29,356 bases of DNA from Propionibacterium sp. (lineage in GTDB: Bacteria; Actinomycetota; Actinomycetes; Propionibacteriales; Propionibacteriaceae). Shown here one piece after another: positions 21,713 through 29,356 of the stretch. The translations under genes were made by a program, and so were the position numbers. How positions within the stretch are numbered: the first letter of the stretch is position 1; each line of letters begins with the position of its first letter. Under the pieces are notes generated by a model. That model was not told the DNA's origin. It made no database searches and was given only the letters and a program-made list of their open reading frames with translations. The stretch spans positions 1-29,356 of the forward strand of contig JAAYZP010000177.1 of the NCBI GenBank assembly GCA_012514785.1. The letters run 5' to 3'.

Positions 21713-22996
21713 TCAGATCAGGTCGTTGATCAGCACCGCTTCTTCGCGGCCCGGGCCGACGCCGATGCCCGAGATGCGGCAGCCGATCAGTTCCTCGAGG
21801 CGGTGGACGTAGGCCTGGCAGTTGGGCGGCAGGTCGTCGAACGTGCGCGCCCCGGAGATGTCCTCGCTCCAGCCGTCGAGGTACTCGTAGATGGGCTTGG
21901 CGTGGTGGAACTGCGACTGCGTCATCGGGTAGTGGTCGTGGCGCTCGCCGTCGATCTCGTAGGCGACGCACACGGGCACCTGCTCCCAGCCGGAGAGGAT
22001 GTCGAGCTTGGTGAGGAACACGTCGGTGAACCCGTTGAGCTTCACGGCCTGTTCCACGAGCACCGCGTCGAACCAGCCGCAGCGGCGGGGGCGGCCCGTC
22101 GTGGCCCCGAACTCGTTGCCGATCTCGCGCAACTTCTCCCCGTCCTCGTCGAACAGCTCCGTGGGGAACGGGCCCTCGCCGACGCGGGTGGTGTACGCCT
22201 TGGCGATGCCGATCGTGCGGTCCACCCGGGTGGGCCCGATGCCGCCGCCGGTGGTGGCGCCGGAGGTGGTGGGGTTGGAGCTGGTGACGTAGGGGTAGGT
22301 GCCCTGGTCCACGTCGAGGTGGTGCGCCTGCGCCCCCTCGAACAGCACCACCTTGCCCTCGTCCAGCGCGTCGTTGATGTAGCGGCCGGAGTCGATGACG
22401 TGCGGCTTGATGCGCTCCGCGTGGGCGAGCAGCGACTGCACGATCTCCTCGGCATCGATCTCGCGGCGGTTGTACACCTTCACCAGCAGCTGGTTCTTCT
22501 GGTCCAGCGACGCCTCCACCTTCTGGCGCAGGATGGACTCGTCGAAGATGTCCTGGATCCGGATGCCCAGCCGGTTGATCTTGTCGGAGTAGCACGGGCC
22601 GATGCCCCGGCCGGTGGTGCCGATCTTGCGCTTGCCGAGGAAGCGCTCGGTGACCTTGTCGAGCACCTTGTGGTACTCGGTGATGATGTGCGCGTTGGCC
22701 GAGATCAGCGGGTGCTCGACGTCGACGCCGCGGTTGTGCAGTTCGTCGAGTTCGTGGGCCAGCACGTCGAGGTCGACGACGACGCCGTTGCCGATCACGG
22801 TGGTGGTGTTCGTGTTCAGGATGCCCGAGGGGAGCAGGTGCATCACGAATTTCTCGCCGTCGACGACGAGCGTGTGGCCAGCATTGTTGCCGCCCGAGAA
22901 CCGCACGCAGAGGTCCACTTGTTCGCCGAGCTGGTCGACGGCCTTCCCCTTACCTTCGTCGCCCCACTGGGCTCCGACCACCACAACGCTTGGCAT
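21713..22996 (-). CDS. purA: Adenylosuccinate synthetase
   Basis: 427 residues, the typical length. It forms adenylosuccinate from IMP, aspartate and GTP, the step before PurB on the AMP branch. The GTP loop WGDEGKGK (11-18) with catalytic Asp13, and His41 in NNAGHTLVV, are intact; GTTGRGIGPCY and TTGRPRRCGWFD are further family blocks. The ATG 22996 has AAGGAG six bases upstream. TAGACT on the minus strand (23048-23043) is a reasonable -10. It diverges from dhaK. Confidence 0.98.
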   Translation of the reverse strand: MPSVVVVGAQWGDEGKGKAVDQLGEQVDLCVRFSGGNNAGHTLVVDGEKFVMHLLPSGILNTNTTTVIGNGVVVDLDVLAHELDELHNRGVDVEHPLISANAHIITEYHKVLDKVTERFLGKRKIGTTGRGIGPCYSDKINRLGIRIQDIFDESILRQKVEASLDQKNQLLVKVYNRREIDAEEIVQSLLAHAERIKPHVIDSGRYINDALDEGKVVLFEGAQAHHLDVDQGTYPYVTSSNPTTSGATTGGGIGPTRVDRTIGIAKAYTTRVGEGPFPTELFDEDGEKLREIGNEFGATTGRPRRCGWFDAVLVEQAVKLNGFTDVFLTKLDILSGWEQVPVCVAYEIDGERHDHYPMTQSQFHHAKPIYEYLDGWSEDISGARTFDDLPPNCQAYVHRLEELIGCRISGIGVGPGREEAVLINDLI

Positions 22997-23152
22997 GCAA
23001 GACTCCTTCGCGTAACGAACGGCCCAGCATCGGGCCGGGCCCAGTCTATGGCCAACCCGCGCACCGGTGCCCACTTTGGCGCTGCGGCGCCCACGCCGGA
23101 GCCGCGGGGCATAGGCTGGTGCATCGTTGCGGTTGCTGTATAAGGGGCATTC
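22997..23152. promoter_or_regulatory. Divergent purA / dhaK promoter region
   Basis: 156 bp with no gene. For purA (minus) TAGACT at 23048-23043 is a -10 candidate giving a leader of about 40 bases. For dhaK (plus) TAGGCT-like bases at 23112-23117 are a -10 candidate with a leader of about 29 bases, ending in an AAGGGG ribosome site at 23142-23147. No -35 boxes or clear operators are seen. Confidence 0.4.
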
Positions 23153-24138
<986 letters not shown>

Positions 24139-24139
<1 letters not shown>

Positions 24140-24756
24140 TGGTCACCACCGCCACCGTGGCCGCATGGATCACACGCTACGCCGCGATCATCGACGAGAA
24201 CGAGGCGCTCCTGACCGAGCTCGACTCCCCCATCGGGGACGCCGACCACGGCGCCAACATGGCCCGCGGCATGGCTGCGGCCGTCCCCGGCATCGACGCG
24301 GTCCCGACGATCGACGCCCAGCTGAAGCAGGTGGGCATGGCCATGCTCAGCAAGGTGGGCGGCACCAGCGGACCCCTCTACGGCACGCTGTTCCTGCGCG
24401 CGGCGATGGCGCTGGGCGCGCGCGCCGAGGTGGCGTCGTCGGAGTTCGCCGAGGCGCTGGCCACCGGCGCGGCGGCGCTCGCCGAGCGCGGCAAGGCCGA
24501 CCCCGGCGACAAGACGATGGTGGACGCGCTCGCGCCGGCCGTGGCAGCGCTCGAGCGGGCCCTGTCCGAGGGTCATGGGTTCGCGGATGCCGCTGCTGCG
24601 GCATTCGAGGCCGCGGACGCGGGCCGGGAAGCGACGACTCCGATGCTGGCCCGGAAGGGGCGCGCCTCCTACCTGGGCGAGCGCTCGGTCGGGCACACCG
24701 ACCCCGGCGCCACATCGGCCGCCTACCTGTTCCGCGCACTGCAGGAGGTGGCGTGA
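24139..24756 (+). CDS. dhaL: Dihydroxyacetone kinase subunit DhaL
   Basis: 205 residues, the ADP-binding subunit that shuttles phosphate from DhaM to DhaK. DSPIGDADHGANMARG (from residue 29) holds the three Asp that bind the two Mg-ADP ions; GGTSGPLYGTLF and DKTMVDAL are family blocks. The ATG shares one base with the dhaK stop (TGATG). The alternative upstream start in the frame lies within dhaK and is rejected. Confidence 0.96.
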
Positions 24757-25469
24757 TGGCCGTCGGCATCGTCGTCGTGTCCCACTCGCGCCCGCTCGCG
24801 GAGGCCGCGTTGGGGCTCGCCGCGATCATGCTGGTGGACGAGTCGCCGCCCGTGGCGATCGCCGCCGGGGCCGGTGACGGGTTCGGCACCGACGCCACCG
24901 CGGTGATGGCCGCGATCGAGGAGGTGCGGGGCGCCGACGGCGTCGCGATCTTCGTCGACATGGGCTCCGCGGTGCTCAGCACGCAGGTGGCCCTCGACCT
25001 CCTGGGCGCCGGCGACGACGTCCGCGTCCTCGCGGCGCCGCTCGTGGAGGGGCTGACCGCAGGGCTGGTCCGTGCGGCCACCGGCGGGAGTCTCGACGAG
25101 GTCGCCCGGGCTGCGGAGTCCGCGATGGACGCGAAGTACGAGGCGCTCGGCCGGACCCCGCAGAGGCCGACCGACGGCGTCGTCGACGGCCCCGCCGAGC
25201 TCACCGCCGAGGTGCGGCTGGTCAACAGCATCGGACTGCACGCGCGCCCCGCGGCACGGCTGGCGTCGCTGGTGACCCAGTACGACGCGGAGATGCGGGT
25301 GGCGTTCGGGCAGAAGCTGCCGGTGAATGCGAAGTCGACGATGAGCCTCATGGCGCTGGGCGCGAAGCAGGGCGACACGCTGCGCATCGAGGCCGACGGC
25401 CCGCAGGCCGACGAGGCGCTGGCCGCCGTCGTCGCCTTCGTCGAGAGCGGCCTGGGCGACGTCCTGTGA
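24756..25469 (+). CDS. dhaM: Dha phosphotransferase subunit DhaM, IIA-HPr fusion
   Basis: 237 residues. Residues 1-~125 are an EIIA-Man-like domain with the phospho-His10 in VVVSHSRPLAE and the FVDMGSAVLST block. Residues ~150-237 are an HPr domain with phospho-His162 in SIGLHARPAARLA and the KSTMSLMALG stretch around the Ser46-equivalent. The third EI-like domain of E. coli DhaM is absent, so phosphate must come from a separate enzyme I. AGGAGG (24743-24748) is seven bases upstream; the ATG overlaps the dhaL stop (TGATG). Confidence 0.96.
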   Translation: MAVGIVVVSHSRPLAEAALGLAAIMLVDESPPVAIAAGAGDGFGTDATAVMAAIEEVRGADGVAIFVDMGSAVLSTQVALDLLGAGDDVRVLAAPLVEGLTAGLVRAATGGSLDEVARAAESAMDAKYEALGRTPQRPTDGVVDGPAELTAEVRLVNSIGLHARPAARLASLVTQYDAEMRVAFGQKLPVNAKSTMSLMALGAKQGDTLRIEADGPQADEALAAVVAFVESGLGDVL

Positions 25470-25477
25470 CGGCCCAG

Positions 25478-25490
25478 TAGGGTTGGGGCA
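25478..25490 (+). promoter_or_regulatory. -10 box TAGGGT and leaderless start of DUF3151 gene
   Basis: TAGGGT (25478-25483) is followed after six bases by the ATG at 25490, and there is no Shine-Dalgarno. The gene therefore can be transcribed from its own promoter as a leaderless mRNA although it lies only 20 bp behind dhaM. Confidence 0.45.
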
Positions 25491-25921
25491 TGACCGAGAC
25501 GCACCCCAATCTGCTCGCCACCGACGTGCGCGTCGAGCTTCCCGCCGACCCCGCCGTCGACGCCATCAAGGATGCCGGGAAGGAGGGCTTCCTCGAGGCC
25601 GCCGCCGCCCATCCCGAGTCCTCGCTCGTATGGGCGCTGCTCGCCGAGGCCTGTCTGCGCGACGAGGCGCTGTCGTCATCGCTGGCGGCCTACGCCTACG
25701 CGCGCACCGGCTACCACCGGGGCCTGGACACGCTGCGGCGCAACGGGTGGAAGGGTTCCGGGCATGTCCCGTGGGAGCACGTTCCCAACCGTGGCTTCCT
25801 ACGCTCCCTGTGGGCGCTCAGCGTCGCGGCCGGGCGCATCGGCGAGACGGCCGAGGAGGAGCGGTGCGCGCAGTTCCTGCGTGACTCCTCCGAGTCGGCG
25901 CACCGAGCGCTCGCCCAGTGA
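25490..25921 (+). CDS. DUF3151 protein
   Basis: 143 residues. The tail half with YAYARTGYHRGLDTLRRNGW, GHVPWEHVPNRGFLRSLWAL and the Ala/Glu-rich helical N-terminal half are characteristic of DUF3151, a conserved actinobacterial family of unknown function. In mycobacteria the family gene lies next to purA; here the dha operon stands between the two. Its stop overlaps the next gene start (GTGA), indicating coupling to the patatin-like protein. Confidence 0.88.
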   Translation: MTETHPNLLATDVRVELPADPAVDAIKDAGKEGFLEAAAAHPESSLVWALLAEACLRDEALSSSLAAYAYARTGYHRGLDTLRRNGWKGSGHVPWEHVPNRGFLRSLWALSVAAGRIGETAEEERCAQFLRDSSESAHRALAQ

Positions 25922-26796
25922 TCGTCAACGCCGGCGACGTCGCCCTCGTGTTCGAGGGTGGCGGGATGCGGGCGTCCTACTCCTCCGGTGTGCTGACCGC
26001 GCTGCTGGAGGCCGAGGTGTACGCCGGCTGGGTGGGCGGCATCTCCGCGGGGTCGACGTGCACCGCCAACTACCTCGTGCGCGACGCCGCGCGCGCCCGC
26101 AAGTCGTTCACCGACTTCGCCCGGGAGGAGCAGTTCGGCGGGTTCTCGCACTGGCTGCGCGGCAAGGGCTACTTCAACGCGGAGTGGATCTACGAGCACA
26201 CGAGCGAGCCGCACCAACCACTGCCGATCCAGTTCGAGGACTTCCAGCGCAACCCCACCGGCTTCGGCATCGGCGCGATCCGGTGCGAGACCGGCGAGAT
26301 GGTCTATTGGACGCGCGAGCACATCGACACCAACCAGGACCTGATGAAGCGGGTGCGCGCCTCGTCGACGATGCCGCTCCTGATGCCCTGGACCACCATC
26401 GACGGTGAGGACTACTGCGACGGCGCGCTCGGCCCCACCGGCGGCTTCGCGCACGACGCGGCCCGGGATGCGGGGTTCGAGCGGTTCATCGTCGTCACCA
26501 CCCGCACCCGTGACTACGTCAAGCGCGCCCAGCGTGCGCCCCGCGCGATGCGTGCGGCGCTGCGCCGGTACCCGGCCGTGGCCGACGCGCTGATGGCGCG
26601 CGCCGCCAACTACAACCGGTCCCGCGAGGAGCTCCTCGACCTGGAGCGCGACGGCAAGGCCTACCTCATCTTCCCCGACGAGATGCCGATCACGAACGCC
26701 GAGCGCAACGTGACCAAGCTGCATCGGATGTACGACCTGGGCCTCACCCAGGGTCGCGCGGAGATGCCGAGGATCAAGGAGTTCGCGGGCCTCTGA
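25918..26796 (+). CDS. Patatin-like phospholipase (YjjU/RssA-like)
   Basis: 292 residues. The patatin elements are present: the oxyanion-hole loop FEGGGMRASY (residues 12-21), nucleophile Ser43 in GGISAGS, and the dyad Asp168 in YCDGALG. Predicted cytoplasmic acyl-ester hydrolase of the bacterial patatin group. The GTG start overlaps the DUF3151 stop (GTGA), and the next MIVNAGDVALVFEGGG matches the family start. Downstream is convergent acpS, separated by nine bases. Confidence 0.9.
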   Translation: MIVNAGDVALVFEGGGMRASYSSGVLTALLEAEVYAGWVGGISAGSTCTANYLVRDAARARKSFTDFAREEQFGGFSHWLRGKGYFNAEWIYEHTSEPHQPLPIQFEDFQRNPTGFGIGAIRCETGEMVYWTREHIDTNQDLMKRVRASSTMPLLMPWTTIDGEDYCDGALGPTGGFAHDAARDAGFERFIVVTTRTRDYVKRAQRAPRAMRAALRRYPAVADALMARAANYNRSREELLDLERDGKAYLIFPDEMPITNAERNVTKLHRMYDLGLTQGRAEMPRIKEFAGL

Positions 26797-26805
26797 GCGC
26801 CGGCC

Positions 26806-27165
26806 TCACGGCTCCCAGGCCAGGGCCCAGGCCTGCGCGAGGCGGGCATCCGCCGTCGTGGTGACCTCGATGCGCCCGACGTCGCCGGCGGCCTCGGCGA
26901 CCGGGCCCGAGAGCGCGACGGCGTCCCCCGACACCGTCATCCACCCCCAGGGCACCGGCCCCGAACCGTCCAGACCGAGCGACTTCCAGGCGGCTTCCTT
27001 CGCCGCCAGCAAGGTCGCGTACTCGCGGTCCGGAAACTCCGAGGTGTCGCATCGCTCGACCTCGGCGGTCGAGAACCACCGGCGCGTGAAGCTCCCCCGA
27101 TGCTCCAGCAGCCGCGTGATCCTCGACACATCCACGACGTCCACACCGACGCCCCTGATCCTCAT
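26806..27165 (-). CDS. acpS: Holo-[acyl-carrier-protein] synthase
   Basis: 119 residues, the normal AcpS size. It transfers 4'-phosphopantetheine from CoA to a Ser of acyl carrier proteins. The Mg-binding residues are visible: Asp9 in GVGVDVVDV and Glu57 in AAKEAAWKSLG; RRWFSTAEVERC is the helix typical of the family. ATG 27165 gives MRIRGVG. It starts three bases after the stop of the SGNH hydrolase gene on the same strand, so the two are probably co-transcribed. Confidence 0.93.
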   Translation of the reverse strand: MRIRGVGVDVVDVSRITRLLEHRGSFTRRWFSTAEVERCDTSEFPDREYATLLAAKEAAWKSLGLDGSGPVPWGWMTVSGDAVALSGPVAEAAGDVGRIEVTTTADARLAQAWALAWEP

Positions 27166-27168
27166 CGC

Positions 27169-27975
27169 TCACCGCTCGTTGAGCATGCGTACGAACTCGA
27201 CGGCGGCGAGGCTGGCACCGGTCTCGTTGAGGTGGGCGCCGTCGCTGGAGTAGCCGCCGTACAGCTCACCCTTGACCGTGCCGTCGGGCGCGGTGCCCTC
27301 CAGTTGGGCGAGGTCCAGCAGCCGGCCTTCGCCGTAGGCCTCGCGCATGTGCGCGTTGTAGCGTTCACGGTTGGCGTTGTCGTCGCGGCCGACGACCTGC
27401 TTCACGTGGTCCTTGATGCCGTAGGGGCCCGTCGTCAGCGGCGCGGTCACGTGCACGAACCGCACGTTCGGGTAGTCCGCCTCGAGCGCATCCATCGTCT
27501 GCTTGTACTCGTTGAACAAGTGGTCCACATCCGAGTTCCAACGCACGTCGATGTAGCAGAACTTGACCAGCGCGACGTCGACCTGATCCCCCAGCCCGCC
27601 ACGCACCATCGCCTCGAAGTTGTCGAGCTTGCGGTACGGGTGCCGGTTCTCGCCGATCAGGGTGTGCACGAATGCGCCCTCGCCGACGGCGGGCACCTCC
27701 CCGATCTCGGCCTGGACGAATCCGGGCGCCGCGACGCCATGCTCGCTGTAGATCTGCCGCATGCCGGACATGATGTTGTTGCCCACCGACATGTGGCCGA
27801 AGAACACCCTCTGGTCGGCCGCCTGCTCGAGCTCCTCGTCGGTGACCTTCTCGGCCGCGTCGTTCGGCGCGGCGGTGTAGGCGGGCCGCGGGTCCCAGAA
27901 CAGGCCGTACGTCACCGCCCCCAGCACGCCCAGAACCACCAGTCCAACCGCAATTTGCATGACTTTCCCCCTCAT
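27169..27975 (-). CDS. Membrane-anchored SGNH/GDSL-type hydrolase
   Basis: 268 residues. An N-terminal membrane helix (IAVGLVVLGVLGAVTYGLFW) with a basic start places the rest outside. FFGHMSVGNN replaces the GDS block and carries the candidate nucleophile Ser; the last block DGAHLNETG provides the Asp and His of an SGNH catalytic pair, and VALVKFCYIDV fits a core strand. The ATG 27975 was chosen for AGGGGGAG five bases upstream; GTG 27993 and ATG 27960 are alternatives. It lies between an AMP-forming ligase and AcpS, so it may transfer or remove acyl groups on a surface polymer; that is inference. Confidence 0.75.
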   Translation of the reverse strand: MRGKVMQIAVGLVVLGVLGAVTYGLFWDPRPAYTAAPNDAAEKVTDEELEQAADQRVFFGHMSVGNNIMSGMRQIYSEHGVAAPGFVQAEIGEVPAVGEGAFVHTLIGENRHPYRKLDNFEAMVRGGLGDQVDVALVKFCYIDVRWNSDVDHLFNEYKQTMDALEADYPNVRFVHVTAPLTTGPYGIKDHVKQVVGRDDNANRERYNAHMREAYGEGRLLDLAQLEGTAPDGTVKGELYGGYSSDGAHLNETGASLAAVEFVRMLNER

Positions 27976-28016
27976 GAATCTCCCCCTGATCACGTGGTTG
28001 GGACCAACGGTAACAT

Positions 28017-29356
28017 TTAATTCAGACTCTGCAATAGCTCCCTGACAGCACTTCTGGAAACCTTGCCGTTGGTGGTCAGCGGGATCTCCAACACGTGCAC
28101 CCGCGCCGGCACCATGTGCTTCGGCAGCTTCCCCCGGAGGAACGCCAGCACGGCGGCCTCGTCGAGCTGCACCCCCGGTGCGGGCGTGACCGCGAGCGTC
28201 ACCGCCTCCCCCGCATCAGGGTCCGGCAGGCCGACGGTGACGGCCGCCTGGATGCCCTCGTGCAGCAGCGCGGTCTCGTCCACCTGCTGCGGCGAGATGC
28301 GGTAACCCCAGGACTTGATGAAGTCCCCGCTGCGCCCGACGATGTGGATGAAGCCATCCTCGTCGACCGTCGCGAGGTCGCCTGTGCGCAGCTTGCCGTC
28401 GCGGAACTTCTCCCGCGTCGCCTCGTCGTCGCGGTAGTAGCCGGGCGAGATGTTGGCGCCCGAGGCGACGATCTCCCCCTGCTCCCCGGGCGCGATCGGC
28501 CGGCCGTCCTCGCCCTCGACGACGAGCTCCACCCCGGGGATGCCTCGCCCGATCGAGCCCAGCTTCTCCTCCAGGAGTTCGGGCGGCAGGTACGAGAGCC
28601 GCGCCGTCGCCTCCGTCTGCCCGTACATCACATAGACCTCGCTGGTGGGCTGCGCCTTGCGCAGCGCCCGCAGGAGCTCGGGCGCCAGCCGCCCGCCCGC
28701 CTGCTGCACCTTCTTCAGCGACGGCAGCGGCCTCGACGCGTAGCTGCTCGCCTTCAGCAGCAGCTGGTACGACGACGGCACCCCCGCCAGCCCGGTGCAC
28801 GCGTGCCGCGCAATGAGGTCGATGGCCGTCTCCGGGAAGGTGAATGTGTTGCAGATCACCACGGACCCGCCCGCTGCGAGGTGCGTGTGCAGCAGCGACG
28901 CCCCGAAGACGTAGTGGAACGGCAGGATCACGAGCACCCGCTCGGTGGGCCCCAGCTCCAGGTACTCGACGATGGACGTCGTGTTGGCGATCAGGTTGCG
29001 GTGCGTGAGGCGCACGACCTTCGGCCGGGACGTCGTGCCCGAGGTGAACATCAAAGCGGCGTCGTCGCCCATGCCGCGTCGTGGTTCGGGCCAGAACTCG
29101 TCCGGTTCGACCGCGAGCGCACCGTCGGTGATCACCGGTCTCGAGCCGAACGCGTCGCCCAGCGAACGGAGTTGCCGGCGGTCGGCGAGGATGGCCGCGC
29201 ATTCGACGAACTCCGCCTGCGTGGCCAGCTCGTCGGCACCGAGCTTCTCCGACATGGGCACCACCACCCCCACCCGCATGGCGGCGAGGTAGGCGGCGAT
29301 CCAGAAGAACGAGTTGACCCCGAGCAGCCCGATGCGCGAACCGGGCGCGAGGTCCA
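28017..29356 (-). CDS. AMP-forming acyl ligase (acyl-CoA/carrier synthetase; 5' partial)
   Basis: The frame stays open to the window end (29356), so the start lies outside; the ATG at 29279 is internal. Conserved core motifs: A3/P-loop MFTSGTTSRPKVVRLTH, A5 YGQTEATAR, A7 TGDLATVDEDGF, A8 RSGDFIKSWGYRISPQQVDE, and A10 TTNGKVSRSAV with the catalytic Lys. The first codons visible, DLAPGSRIGLLGVNSFFWIA, fit the N-terminal subdomain. The enzyme activates a carboxylic acid as acyl-AMP and passes it to CoA or to a carrier-protein thiol. Nearness to AcpS and an SGNH hydrolase suggests a carrier-linked acyl donor pathway. Substrate not predictable here. Confidence 0.92.
   Translation of the reverse strand, partial: DLAPGSRIGLLGVNSFFWIAAYLAAMRVGVVVPMSEKLGADELATQAEFVECAAILADRRQLRSLGDAFGSRPVITDGALAVEPDEFWPEPRRGMGDDAALMFTSGTTSRPKVVRLTHRNLIANTTSIVEYLELGPTERVLVILPFHYVFGASLLHTHLAAGGSVVICNTFTFPETAIDLIARHACTGLAGVPSSYQLLLKASSYASRPLPSLKKVQQAGGRLAPELLRALRKAQPTSEVYVMYGQTEATARLSYLPPELLEEKLGSIGRGIPGVELVVEGEDGRPIAPGEQGEIVASGANISPGYYRDDEATREKFRDGKLRTGDLATVDEDGFIHIVGRSGDFIKSWGYRISPQQVDETALLHEGIQAAVTVGLPDPDAGEAVTLAVTPAPGVQLDEAAVLAFLRGKLPKHMVPARVHVLEIPLTTNGKVSRSAVRELLQSLN

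Overview
The window is about 29 kb of very GC-rich DNA with strong G/C preference at third codon positions, tightly packed genes with ATGA, GTGA and TGATG overlaps, and several start codons that sit just after a TANNNT -10 box. Together with the gene families present (mycobacterial-type HtdX/FabG4/FadA2/FadE5, DUF3151, DUF7218, a Cx2C-type small protein next to purD, LAL-type regulators), this points to an actinobacterium, most likely in or near the Propionibacteriales. No species-level call is possible from the sequence alone.

Layout. 1-3968: a histidine kinase (cut by the window edge), its NarL-type response regulator and an ABC-2 ATPase/permease pair, with two tandem palindromes between regulator and transporter. 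3975-5405: purB (minus). 5474-5556: a long inverted repeat. 5552-8966: a minus-strand chain of MaoC-like hydratase, FabG4-type reductase and FadA-type thiolase, diverging from a TetR regulator and a long FadE5-like acyl-CoA dehydrogenase (9039-11608). These five genes together make a fatty-acid oxidation/reduction unit.

11634-17809 is the least ordinary part. It holds a small DUF7218/Rho-N protein facing away from a LAL-type LuxR ATPase regulator, then a sigma-70-like factor whose C-terminus carries an Hx3Cx2C zinc motif like that of anti-sigma factors. Next comes a GPH-family sugar/cation symporter fused to a cytidylate-kinase-like (Cmk2) cytoplasmic domain, closed by a strong intrinsic terminator. 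The GPH-Cmk2 fusion, placed behind two dedicated regulators, is my best candidate for an undescribed system.

17865-18544 is a scarred locus. It contains the two ends of a broken DUF559-type gene, an antisense fragment of another gene, a perfect 23-bp-arm palindrome, a patch of filler DNA stitched from the 3' end of purD and the 5' part of the neighbouring vWA gene, and a second long palindrome. It is followed by a vWA-domain lipoprotein (18579-19949).

19946-22996 (minus): purD, a small Cys-rich protein, a small membrane protein and purA; with purB, three purine genes lie in the window. 23153-25469: the dhaK-dhaL-dhaM dihydroxyacetone phosphotransferase operon, whose DhaM is a IIA-HPr fusion. 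25490-26796: a DUF3151 protein and a patatin-like phospholipase. 26806-29356 (minus): AcpS, a membrane-anchored SGNH hydrolase and an AMP-forming acyl ligase cut by the window end, possibly part of an acyl-carrier-dependent pathway that continues to the right. No tRNA, rRNA, CRISPR array or intact insertion sequence was seen.
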